59,023 nt of DNA from Bacteroidetes bacterium 46-16 (GTDB taxonomy: Bacteria > Bacteroidota > Bacteroidia > Chitinophagales > Chitinophagaceae): the NCBI GenBank assembly GCA_001897835.1, contig MKUN01000039.1, positions 1 to 59,023 on the forward strand. The letters are read 5' to 3'. The position numbers and the translations under genes are program-made. The notes under the pieces were generated by a model. The model was not told the origin of the DNA. It made no database searches and saw only the letters and a list, made by a program, of their open reading frames with translations. Below, in pieces: positions 1 to 7,918 of the stretch; position 1 is the first letter of the stretch; every line of letters starts with the position of its first letter.

Positions 1-170
1 AAATAAGCGTGGGCCTGTGCCAGCACCCGCCCGACACGCAGCCGGTGGCTTCGCAGGCGAGCACAGACGACGGGCAGCGGGTGGACTTTGCCGGGCGGAA
101 TGAATGTAGGACAGAGCGGGGCGAAGCCGGAATGAATGATGCGTGGCAAAGGACACGGGAGCTGCCATGA

Positions 171-325
171 GATGGTATCGTGAACTGCAAACAATATGAC
201 AGGCGCACCGGGGTACATGTCGCGCAGCAATGTTACCCCGGCAAACGGGCTCTTGCGTAGCGAGTGGCTGAACGAGCAGCAAGTGCCCGCTTGGCTTGGC
301 GGATTGTTTGCTGAACGATACCATC
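171..325. repeat. GC-rich folded non-coding module (nested inverted repeats)
   Basis: The sequence shows an outer inverted repeat: GATGGTATCGT plus GCAAACAAT (171-195) faces ATTGTTTGC plus ACGATACCATC (303-325). Inside it sit two further hairpins, CCGGGGTA (208-215) with TACCCCGG (234-241) and GGGCTCTTGC (247-256) with GCAAGTGCCC (279-288, one mismatch). Together they can fold as a three-way junction. The whole stretch 1-350 is much richer in GC than the AT-rich cargo that follows and has no convincing ORF. Its role is unknown. Being inside a recombinase-bearing element it could be a transfer origin, a structured RNA or a recombination end; these are inferences. Confidence 0.6.
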
Positions 326-355
326 GAATTCCGAACAACCAAGCGTCTGTGAAGC

Positions 356-410
356 GATAGCGGAATGGACATTATTTAGATGTGCGCAGTAGCGCACCAT
401 AGTATTTATT
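356..410. repeat. Diverged repeat with short hairpin, copy 1
   Basis: A block beginning TAGCGGAATGGA (358-369) is followed by a perfect hairpin GTGCGC-AGTA-GCGCAC (382-397). A related block lies at 2455-2505. Both copies share the leader AGCG[A/G]TAGCGGAATGGA and then a GCGC-type hairpin in the same relative place, followed by CCAnnGTAnTTT. The copies bracket 474-2406, which holds the IS-like unit and the HEPN-like gene pair. They may be remnants of a repeat family or gene-end signals of the element. Confidence 0.5.
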
Positions 411-473
411 CCTCAAGGTACAAGCAAATAACCAGGCCGCTATGAGTTTGTATGACCTACACCGCTTGATTTC

Positions 474-680
474 TTAATGCGCACTGGAAACACAGTCCCC
501 AATACACAGAGGATATTTCTTATGCCTGAAGGCTGTCTTGATATAGAACATCAATTCAGCGGTTTGCTTTCCGTACGTCAGTTCAGCGGTTACGGGATCA
601 GTAATATAGACCAAGAGGTCTTCCATTGTGAGTCGAAGAGCTTTAGCACCCTCGCCTTTAGAAGTGTAGTCGGACACCAT
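474..680 (-). CDS. Doubtful small hypothetical protein (68 aa)
   Basis: An open frame of 68 codons whose residue composition looks coding (segment AELTYGKQTAELMFYIKTAF), while the opposite-strand ORF over the same bases does not. Its ATG falls inside the inverted repeat at 668-690, so the frame may be the end of an interrupted element gene rather than a complete one. No family is recognised and no ribosome binding site is visible. It could equally be non-coding. Confidence 0.25.
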   Translation of the reverse strand: MVSDYTSKGEGAKALRLTMEDLLVYITDPVTAELTYGKQTAELMFYIKTAFRHKKYPLCIGDCVSSAH

Positions 681-836
681 AAAGTTTGATTTTTAAATAA
701 CATTAAATAGAAAATTTTAGTACTCTAAATTTACCATAAATTAAAACAACCCACAAAAAAAATTTCAAAAGACAAAAGAAACAGGCCCGGTTACTCACCA
801 AGCCTGTCATGTAATCAAATTTTAGGTGTCCGACTA
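668..836. mobile_element. Small IS-like/MITE-like unit with 24-25 bp inverted ends
   Basis: The left end TAGTCGGACACC (668-679) and its inner continuation to 692 are the reverse complement, with one mismatch and one indel, of 813-836 ending GGTGTCCGACTA. The unit is 169 bp, too short for a transposase, and contains a hairpin terminator-like structure. I see no clear target-site duplication next to it. It looks like a non-autonomous or internally deleted insertion sequence; the family is not identified. Confidence 0.45.
767..807 (-). terminator. Hairpin terminator, minus strand
   Basis: ACAGGCCCGGT (781-791) and ACCAAGCCTGT (797-807) form an 11-bp stem (two G-U pairs) with a 5-nt loop. On the minus strand it is followed by a T-rich run (complement of 767-780). 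No minus-strand gene is visible upstream of it, so it may belong to an untranslated transcript or be a leftover of the small mobile unit. Confidence 0.45.
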
Positions 837-1161
837 AAAACATCCAAATTTGATGCGCTTAATATTTTAATGGTTTATTCCAGTCTACAATGAATTTCTC
901 CTAAAACCCTAATTTTTTTCCACACGTACAATCCCGCTATTTGATGTCCAAATAGGGAGAAATGCTTAATTTTCCTAAAACGGACAGCGAATATAACTAA
1001 AAAATGTTGAAATAAGCTGTCTTTTTTTATCAACCCAGTGTGAATAACCCTAGGCTACTTAAAGGCTTGCTCACTCCTTTACCTATTTGGCGATGAGATA
1101 TTCAATAGATCAAGAACAAGGTTCAAATCACAAAACCGAAAAATATAGCATAAATTGCATA
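837..1161. other. AT-rich stretch without recognised genes
   Basis: About 325 bases of AT-rich DNA between the inverted-repeat unit and the HEPN-like gene. No ORF of coding character, RNA gene or strong hairpin is seen. Its base composition differs sharply from 1-350 and from the chromosome after 5930, in keeping with acquired DNA. Confidence 0.5.
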
Positions 1162-1204
1162 TTGCCTATTCAGGTTCGGTAAATTGGCGCATTTGCCTAT
1201 TCAG
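1162..1204 (+). promoter_or_regulatory. Paired 12-bp direct repeats upstream of HEPN-like gene
   Basis: TTGCCTATTCAG occurs exactly twice, at 1162-1173 and 1193-1204, with a 31-bp period (close to three helical turns) and ends 16 bp before the ATG at 1221. Both copies are preceded by GCAT or GCGCAT. Two in-phase repeats just before a start codon suit binding of a regulator, for example autoregulation by the gene pair downstream. That use is inference. Confidence 0.45.
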
Positions 1205-1220
1205 ACTCTAAAGATGATTT

Positions 1221-2150
1221 ATGACGAACATTAAAACTATAGAAAAGCCCAAAGAATGCTTCGATGAAATTGAAAAGTTAATCGAAGTAGTTTTCCATGG
1301 TTTTATGGCATTTGCTATGGATTATGGCTATCATATAAACAATATATTTGGCCAGGCTGAAAAAGGGAAACACGCTATTTATGAATTGAGAGATAATATC
1401 CATTACCGGCTTAACAGTTCAAAGCTTCACTTTTACTTAATGCTAAGGCGCAAAATGGATATTGAACATGGATTCGCCCAAATGCTTAAAAATGATCCCA
1501 AGGTTTTTGACGGTTTTCTCATGGGGAACCCCCATTTTGAATTTGCGGCAGATGAAATAATGGCAATTTACGACAGCATCATTTTTCACCTTTCTTCCTC
1601 GTTTGACTATTTAGCTATGCTCGTGCAATTCGTGTTTGGCAAAAATCCCCAAGAAAATCTGCAATGGATTACGTTAGTTAAACATTGTTACTCTAATGTT
1701 AGTGACTTTAATGATCGAAAATTCAAGGAAAACGTAAGGAACGTCGATAGGGATTTTGTAAGCAAATTTAATGATTACAGAGCCGAACTTATTCATCGAA
1801 AAAAATCTACCTCCTTTGCAAGCGTTTCGTGGGAATTATCCTCTGGCGTAGTTGATGTGAAGTTTAAATGTTCCGACAAAATAAAATCTGCGTTTAAAAA
1901 GACACTTAACAAGAATGAGGACTATTGCATAACATATGTTGCCTATACCCTGATTAAGCAAACCGTTTTGAATATTGGATTTGTTTTAGAGGGCATTAAA
2001 AATGAATTTGCTGAAAATTACAATCCTCATAGTCCTGTTATGAATAAGGGTGGGCTTCAACTTACTAGCTTCAATCCAGAAACAAAGTTTATGGAATCGC
2101 CATCAGGGATGTATTGGGAAACATTTATGACCTACACTAACTACAAATAA
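1221..2150 (+). CDS. HEPN-like protein of unknown function (309 aa)
   Basis: No exact family is recognised. The protein is mostly helical. Its middle part has a long helix (about 112-140, with IFHLSSSFDYLAMLV) and then the motif DYRAELIH around residues 185-192. R187-x4-H192 fits the R-x4-6-H signature of HEPN domains, which are often ribonucleases in toxin-antitoxin and anti-phage systems, though some HEPN-fold proteins are non-catalytic. A beta-rich part follows (about 200-220). It is followed after 10 bp by an 81-residue protein, suggesting a two-gene unit. It is AT-rich relative to the chromosome and sits in a mobile element. HEPN assignment rests on one motif and helical context, so it is tentative. 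Confidence 0.7.
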   Translation: MTNIKTIEKPKECFDEIEKLIEVVFHGFMAFAMDYGYHINNIFGQAEKGKHAIYELRDNIHYRLNSSKLHFYLMLRRKMDIEHGFAQMLKNDPKVFDGFLMGNPHFEFAADEIMAIYDSIIFHLSSSFDYLAMLVQFVFGKNPQENLQWITLVKHCYSNVSDFNDRKFKENVRNVDRDFVSKFNDYRAELIHRKKSTSFASVSWELSSGVVDVKFKCSDKIKSAFKKTLNKNEDYCITYVAYTLIKQTVLNIGFVLEGIKNEFAENYNPHSPVMNKGGLQLTSFNPETKFMESPSGMYWETFMTYTNYK

Positions 2151-2160
2151 AATTAGAGCA

Positions 2161-2406
2161 ATGGACAAAAAAACAATTTCAGTATCACACAAAATGAATG
2201 GCCTTTTAGACGATGATTATACACTGTTTGAAGACGGAACGGTTTTGCACGAATTCGATAAACATACTTATCCAGGCGGGCAGAATTTAAAAGAAACTTT
2301 GGCAATTAGTGACCTTTCGGACGCTATTAAGCAAAGACTTATAGAAGCTGCTAGTGAAGAAAACAAACAGTTAGTTCGAGAGATATTAGGGGCTGGTGTC
2401 GATTAG
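2161..2406 (+). CDS. Small conserved-looking partner protein (81 aa)
   Basis: A short acidic protein starting 10 bp after the HEPN-like gene and probably co-transcribed with it. It opens with a short beta-like part (YTLFEDGTVLHEFDKHTYPGG, residues about 20-40; a tryptophan-less, strand-rich stretch) and ends in a helix with many Glu and Lys residues (about 52-77). I have the impression that similar proteins are widespread in Bacteroidota as hypothetical proteins, but cannot name a domain. Its size and position suit an antitoxin or accessory factor for the upstream protein; this is inference. Confidence 0.6.
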   Translation: MDKKTISVSHKMNGLLDDDYTLFEDGTVLHEFDKHTYPGGQNLKETLAISDLSDAIKQRLIEAASEENKQLVREILGAGVD

Positions 2407-2454
2407 ACATGTTTCGTTAGATAATTATTGTGATTAACTAGTATTCCGTGCAGC

Positions 2455-2505
2455 GGTAGCGGAATGGAAATAGTCAGACATGCGCATATGCGCGCCACTG
2501 TAGTT
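2455..2505. repeat. Diverged repeat with short hairpin, copy 2
   Basis: TAGCGGAATGGA (2457-2468) is followed by the perfect palindrome GCGCATATGCGC (2482-2493). It matches the block at 356-410 in leader sequence and layout. It lies in the gap between the convergent ends of the HEPN-like and HNH gene pairs and could also serve as a shared transcription end. Confidence 0.5.
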
Positions 2506-2513
2506 TGAGGTCA

Positions 2514-2801
2514 TTAATTTATCGAGTAAGTCAATACCTCAGAATGTTCTCCACAAATTCTCTTAGCTTCAGAAAATGAATAGAATATCCCGACGTAATC
2601 AAACAAATCATATGCCCTATTGTACGTAGCTCCTATGTATATCATCCCATTTGTCGCTTTGCCTAGATCGATAAATTCAGTTCTTATTATGGAATAAGTT
2701 TTTTGGTTTTGTAGTTCTTCCATTTTTTCTTTCTGGGTAGTAAAGCCTGAAAAGGACAGAACCTGATTAAACATCTCATTGAGAAACACGTAAATCTCCA
2801 T
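2514..2801 (-). CDS. Small hypothetical protein (95 aa) paired with HNH gene
   Basis: No family is recognised. The gene starts 29 bp after the HNH protein gene on the same strand and is probably in its operon. The sequence has an N-terminal hydrophobic helix-like part (MEIYVFLNEMFNQVLSF) and a strand-rich middle with IRTEFIDLGKATNGMIYIG; no signal peptide or metal motif is evident. As a small downstream partner of a nuclease it may be an accessory or immunity protein, but nothing in the sequence proves this. Confidence 0.55.
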   Translation of the reverse strand: MEIYVFLNEMFNQVLSFSGFTTQKEKMEELQNQKTYSIIRTEFIDLGKATNGMIYIGATYNRAYDLFDYVGIFYSFSEAKRICGEHSEVLTYSIN

Positions 2802-2830
2802 AATTAAAATTAAGCAATTTGTGACTTGAT

Positions 2831-4147
2831 TTACTTTTTGCTATCCTCTTTTTCTGTTAATTCAATTTCTATGTTTAGTATCATTTCTCGTTCCTTAGAA
2901 TCGGAAAAATCGTGAAAGGAAGCTCCAGGAACTTTCGTGAAGTGGGTAAACGTCGACCAAAAGGTGCTGTATTCAGCATCAGAAATAAAATCTGCTTCGT
3001 CTTTGTCACAAAATGGAACAATAAAAATGTACCTATAAAAAGCAAAATGGAATTCGCATACGGCAAAAGGCAAGCGCTTGTCGTCGTCTTTCCTTATATA
3101 AGCGACAATAGTAGGCTGGCTTTGCAATCTGCCGTAAAATATGAATTGCGTTATTTTAGGCAACTTTTCCGGAGTAAACTTCCCATTAATCCAGTCTATG
3201 GTCTTAGAAAACGATGGTAACAAATCAGCATCGATCACACTTAGAAAGTATTTGCAAAAACAACGGTAAATATTTTGAGCAGTTATTTTATGACTGGAAT
3301 GCAACGGGATTTTTAGCGGCGATGTTACTTCTTTTGAATCTGTGCCGTCTTCAAACTGCAATTCGAGTGAAGGGGTATTCTTAAATTTGAAGTTTTTTCC
3401 TACAAAGGCCTTGTTGCCGCCTTTTCCCTTTATACCGTACATGGTCCGAGCGAACGCGAAATATTCAATTATATCTTGCTCAATAGTTTGGCTAAAATAT
3501 TCGTTGCAGCCATCACATTCCTCATTTAAAATTAGGGTTTTGTTTCCTAAACCTTCCGAGATGGCATGCGCGACACTACCGAATGTTAATGGTTCACGGG
3601 TATTATTACAAAAACGGCAAATTCGCTTAGTCTTATTTCTTTCCCCGATTATTCTCCTGGTTTCTCCGTAAGCGCTTATTGTGTATTTTTTCAGCAGTTC
3701 CCCAAATAACTCATTCATTTGGGATTGTAGCGTATTAAAATCTTTATCCTCCACAATCGCGGCCAGATAGTTGTACAGCATAATAGAGAACTCGGGAGGC
3801 ATTTTTTCAAAGGGGAAAACGAAGAATAGCTCGTCCTCTGTTAGTGTTCTGAAAAATGCGGAAACTGCGTTTAACTGCGGTAGTTTGCCCTTATGTAAAT
3901 CGACGAAGTCGTCTATGGTCTTGCGAAGTTCCGGAGTGTTTTTCATAAGCGGCCTAATCGTTTTGTTGTCAAAGTCAATTAAGCCTGGGAACAGGTCACT
4001 AAAAACATATACAAACTGTTCGGCATGCTGCAACTCCGGCGCTGTAATCTTGAACGGTATTGTATTGGTATAGGCTTTAAATGTAAAAAACGCTTCATAG
4101 CGTACCGTCGTTTCATTGAAGGAAACAAGTTGTCCCGGAATCTGCAT
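2831..4147 (-). CDS. HNH endonuclease-domain protein (HNH_5 type, 438 aa)
   Basis: The central part carries an HNH_5-like zinc-finger nuclease signature: C177-x2-C180 (RICRFC), H194 in VAHAISEGLGN, and C211-x2-C214 followed by N215 (ECDGCNEYF). In this family two CxxC pairs hold zinc and the His and Asn belong to the beta-beta-alpha-metal active site. Residues 1-170 and 230-438 match nothing I recognise; the C-terminal half is strand-rich. HNH proteins of this kind are common in anti-phage islands, and the location in a mobile element beside other unknown genes fits defence. The target, DNA or RNA, cannot be told. Confidence 0.75.
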   Translation of the reverse strand: MQIPGQLVSFNETTVRYEAFFTFKAYTNTIPFKITAPELQHAEQFVYVFSDLFPGLIDFDNKTIRPLMKNTPELRKTIDDFVDLHKGKLPQLNAVSAFFRTLTEDELFFVFPFEKMPPEFSIMLYNYLAAIVEDKDFNTLQSQMNELFGELLKKYTISAYGETRRIIGERNKTKRICRFCNNTREPLTFGSVAHAISEGLGNKTLILNEECDGCNEYFSQTIEQDIIEYFAFARTMYGIKGKGGNKAFVGKNFKFKNTPSLELQFEDGTDSKEVTSPLKIPLHSSHKITAQNIYRCFCKYFLSVIDADLLPSFSKTIDWINGKFTPEKLPKITQFIFYGRLQSQPTIVAYIRKDDDKRLPFAVCEFHFAFYRYIFIVPFCDKDEADFISDAEYSTFWSTFTHFTKVPGASFHDFSDSKEREMILNIEIELTEKEDSKK

Positions 4148-4417
4148 AGAGCACCTGTTTAGTGAATCTGGTTTAGAAAATTACTTTAACGAATTTAGTA
4201 TTGTTTTAGATAACTCTTAGGCATGGATTGTAATTTTTCATCAAAAAAATCTATTAATTCTTGTTGTGAGTAATCGAATTTCGTATCTTAGCATAGCTAC
4301 CCAGTACTAGCGTCCACTCTTATATTTCAACATAGTGCTTATATGCGAAGGTTCCTTCCCGCACTGTACTGGTAGCAATTCAATCTAATTCTTTCACAAG
4401 AAAAAGCACTGTAGTAC
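4148..4417. promoter_or_regulatory. Divergent intergenic region, HNH gene / recombinase
   Basis: About 270 AT-rich bases between two divergent genes, so both promoters should lie here. I could not pick out a convincing pair of -33/-7 boxes for either direction. No hairpin, repeat or RNA gene is obvious. Confidence 0.35.
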
Positions 4418-5932
4418 ATGGAACTTAACAACAAAGCTGTCGGTATCTGGATACGCGTCAGCACAGAAGACCAGGCAAAGGGAGACTCACCTGAGCATCA
4501 CGAACAACGCGCGCGGCTGTATGCTGCCTCTAAAGGCTGGGATGTAAAGGAGGTGTACCATCTCGAAGCACTCTCCGGCAAATCCGTCATGGGCTATCCC
4601 GAAACTAAGCGCATGCTTGCAGACATCAGGAGCGGAGCCATAACCGGCCTCATATTCTCCAAGCTTGCCCGTTTGGCCAGGAACACCAAAGAGCTGCTCG
4701 AATTCGCGGATATCTTCAAAGCGGAGGATGCCGACCTTATTTCTTTGCAGGAATCTATTGACACTTCAAGCCCTGCCGGCCGCCTCTTTTACACCATGAT
4801 CGCCGCAATGGCCCAATGGGAAAGGGAGGAAATCGCCTCACGAGTGGCAGCCTCAATACCAATCCGGGCGAAGATGGGTAAGCGCATCGGCGGGCTGCCG
4901 CCTGTCGGCTATAAATGGGAGAACGGCCAATTTATGATAGACGAGAAATATGCGCCTGTCGTAAAGCTCACTTTCGAGCTCTTTTTAAAGCACAAGCGCA
5001 AAAAAGCCGTTGCCCGCATGCTCAACGAGCAGGGTTTCCGTACCCGCAAAGGGGCCAACTTTGCAGATACCAACGTGCACCGGATACTGCGGGATACCTG
5101 CTCTAAAGGCGAGCGCCGGGCTAATTTCACCAAGACCCTCGGCCCCGGCAAAGGCTCTGTCCCGAAGCCCATGTCCGAATGGGTAGTATTTGCCTGTCCG
5201 GCCATCGTGAGCGAAGACGTATGGAACGAGTGCAACCGAATATTGGACGAGTCAGAGGTAAAATTGAAGCGCAAGGGCCGCGAATCCAAGAACCTCTTAG
5301 CCGGGTATGTGGTCTGCGAGTCCTGCGGCAAGAAAATGTATGTGTACCACCAAAAAACGGCCAATCCGGCCTATTACTGCAAAACCTGCAAAACGCGGAT
5401 TTGGGTGTCGGATCTCGACGAGATTTTCCACGAGCAACTCAAGACTTTCCTCCTCACCGAAACTTCGATTTCCGATTATTTGCAAAATCTCGATTCGACG
5501 ATTTTCGAAAAACAAAAATTGCTCGATCGGATTTTGGAAGAAAAGACAGACATTAAAAAGAAATTGGATGCCTTGGTCGACATGCGCATCAATCATGGCA
5601 TGTCAAAGGAATTGTTTGAGGACTATATACGGCCTATAGAGGAACAGTACAGCCAAGTCAGCAACCAGCTTCCGAGCCTCGAAGCCGAGATAGCCTTCCT
5701 CAAGGTGCAGCACCAATCGAGCGATGTAGTCCTCCAGGACGCCAAAGACCTCTATTCTCAATGGAATACCTTACCATTTGAAGATAAGCGTACCATTGTT
5801 GAAACAATTACCGATGTAATAACAGTAGGACAGGAGGATATCAATATAAAATTATCATATTTGCCGACGGCAAAACCCCAAAGCCCACCCACCACCCTAA
5901 ATGGCGGAACAAGGCAACACATGTATTCATAA
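4418..5932 (+). CDS. Large serine recombinase (integrase, 504 aa)
   Basis: This enzyme cuts and joins DNA at attachment sites through a serine-DNA link. The N-terminal resolvase domain (about 8-150) has the nucleophile S15 in IRVSTEDQ and the arginine-rich SKLARLARN at 81-89. A recombinase domain follows (about 160-260, GGLPPVGYKW), then a zinc ribbon with C300-x2-C303 and C321-x2-C324, and a coiled-coil part (about 345-430) typical of large serine integrases. Full length with no frameshift, so probably active. Its 3' end overlaps the truncated end of a host gene on the other strand, which places it at the edge of its own integrated element. Codon composition of its first two thirds is GC-richer than the neighbouring cargo. 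Confidence 0.93.
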   Translation: MELNNKAVGIWIRVSTEDQAKGDSPEHHEQRARLYAASKGWDVKEVYHLEALSGKSVMGYPETKRMLADIRSGAITGLIFSKLARLARNTKELLEFADIFKAEDADLISLQESIDTSSPAGRLFYTMIAAMAQWEREEIASRVAASIPIRAKMGKRIGGLPPVGYKWENGQFMIDEKYAPVVKLTFELFLKHKRKKAVARMLNEQGFRTRKGANFADTNVHRILRDTCSKGERRANFTKTLGPGKGSVPKPMSEWVVFACPAIVSEDVWNECNRILDESEVKLKRKGRESKNLLAGYVVCESCGKKMYVYHQKTANPAYYCKTCKTRIWVSDLDEIFHEQLKTFLLTETSISDYLQNLDSTIFEKQKLLDRILEEKTDIKKKLDALVDMRINHGMSKELFEDYIRPIEEQYSQVSNQLPSLEAEIAFLKVQHQSSDVVLQDAKDLYSQWNTLPFEDKRTIVETITDVITVGQEDINIKLSYLPTAKPQSPPTTLNGGTRQHMYS

Positions 5933-7808
5933 CTGCAGACGAAGCAAGTATCTTAAATGTAGACACATCAAAATCCGGTGATAGAGTATCCAAAACATAG
6001 ATATTAAATGCCGTATCGTTGCCGGTATTCTCGAAGTGAATGGTATAAGTAAGGTTTGTAACCCCTGCAGGCAGGCATCCTGAAGGGCTTACCACTATAT
6101 CGTTAGGATCATAACTACCGGTTATAGTATCGTCATGTATAATGACGTTGTCAACTGGGTTCGCATCTCCTGCCACTGGATCAATCATGTAATTTGTTGT
6201 AAGGACATTTCCCACAACGCCAGCGCCTTCCATGTCGGCAGTAATAGTGAATTGGTTGGCGATAACAGATGACAGATCATTTATATTCCAGGTAACCGTA
6301 TCCCCGGATATTGAAGCAGGAACGGGTGAAAACTGTAATGAATTGTGGTATTGAGGATTTAAGTACATAGTGAGTACCGAAGGAGTTGGGGTGCAGTAAG
6401 AATTTGTAGCGATCACCATAGAATGAAAATGGTGCGAGCCAACTATTGAGGAAACAAACAGTTGTAAATCATGCCCGGGAGTACCTGTACAAGTTAAGCC
6501 CATGTCTTTTGTTGGATTAGCTCCTAAAGATAAAGTATCGGTTATCATGCCATTTGCCGGGCACGTAGCTGCAAGGCCAGGCGAAAGTGTCACAGGTTTA
6601 AAAGTATAAATTGTTCCCTCCGCACCATATGCATAGTAACTGTACCCGCTTGTTGCTGAAATTGTATCAATTGGTATGCCTGCCGAATCGATCTCAATAG
6701 TGCTTGGTTGGTACATAAAAGGTTCTGTTACATCAAAGGCACAGTTGGCATTTGCATCTGCAAAAATCCTTATGGGCAACGTACGGCAAAGCTGATAGTT
6801 ATAATTATAGGTCATAGAATCGATAGCTACTGGACCATCATAAATAACATGTTTTATTAAATAATTATGAGAATAGTTATAGGTGTGGTCGAATGCAGCA
6901 AGTTGCGATACTGCTGAAAAAGTATCCGTTTGCGATTGACTGTCTCCAAACCATGTTTTTACACTTAAGCCACCAGAATAATTAACTGGAGAAATGATGA
7001 AATGGATATTCGTACATTGATTGGTTAAATATGCCGCAGCGCTATCTGATTGTGCCACAGGTGTGCCCATATATAAGACCAGGAGTTCATTTTCATCCAG
7101 GGCACGATCCCAGACACCTATATCATCAATTTCCCCTTTAAAGAAGCGTTGGCAGCTATAGTGGCCTGCTCCTATCAATAATCTGCTTAAGGTATCTGTA
7201 TTTACTGCAGACGAAGGGTTAAATTGAACACCGCTTGTTGTTTTATATTCGCCATCGACATAGATCTTTACGTCATGAAAGTCTCCGTATGAGGTGTCAT
7301 AAACTGCCGCGAAGAAGTGCCAGTTGCTATCCAGTGAGTCATTCGTTTGATAGGTAGCAATACAAACACCGTCAACCCAAGCCTCCACGGGGCCATTGCT
7401 GACATTTACTTCTAATGAAAAATTTTTACATGCCTGCCCGCATGATGAACTACTTGCGCCATAGCCCACCAGCACATTTTGTTGGTCGCATACTGTTTGT
7501 ATGCTGTCATACTTGAACCAGCATGCTATAGTACGGGCGGCATTACTGGTTGGTCCTTGCAGGTTAGTACTAATACTCGTATTGCTGCCATTAAATGAAT
7601 AGGCACTACTGGGATTCCCAAACCGATCTGCGGTTAGCGTGGCACCATTTACAATGCCATTGTGCCCGTTACCACTATTATCATTTGCATTGCCAGAAAA
7701 TGAATACCATGCAAGTAACCCATTTGTTGCTACATACGAGGGCAATGGCTGGCCAAAAGTGTTAGATAACATAATGGTGGCTGAGATAACAGATAATAGC
7801 TTTTTCAT
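5841..7808 (-). pseudogene. Secreted LamG/DUF7619-like protein, 3' end cut by element insertion
   Basis: Starts at an ATG at 7808 giving a signal peptide (MKKLLSVISATIMLSNTFGQ); an upstream in-frame ATG at 7844 would add an unlikely leader. Residues about 25-245 form a LamG/concanavalin-like lectin domain (GLLAWYSFSGNANDNSGNG, later DIGVWDRALDENEL). The rest resembles the large T9SS surface proteins that carry a YDPNDIVVSPSG...IHFENTGND segment (DUF7619-like) followed by a sorting domain. Here that segment stops abruptly after SSAVMNTCV, the sorting domain is missing, and a tail from the inserted element replaces it. Without its T9SS signal the product probably stays in the periplasm or is degraded. 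The missing fragment should lie beyond the left edge of the window. Confidence 0.8.
5905..5935. other. Inferred element/chromosome junction (attachment site)
   Basis: On the minus strand the secreted LamG protein reads normally up to SSAVMNTCV (codons ending near 5919) and then continues into an unrelated 25-residue tail encoded by the 3' end of the recombinase gene. This is what integration within the host gene would leave. The exact core dinucleotide cannot be set because the other end of the element is outside the window. Confidence 0.55.
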
Positions 7809-7918
7809 TTGGGCGTATTTATAAGGGGTATATAAAACATTCAATTTATCAAAGCTATAAATAATATATGTAAAGTCCTAAATTAATTGCCCGGTTTGTA
7901 CTACATGGTATCAGCAGC

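Noticed and set aside
1-360. CRISPR array or rRNA in the GC-rich start of the window
   Set aside because: No regularly spaced direct repeats and no match to conserved rRNA segments; only inverted repeats are present.
477-689. 70-codon plus-strand ORF opposite the 68-aa frame
   Set aside because: Less protein-like composition than the opposite frame; it runs through the inverted repeat.
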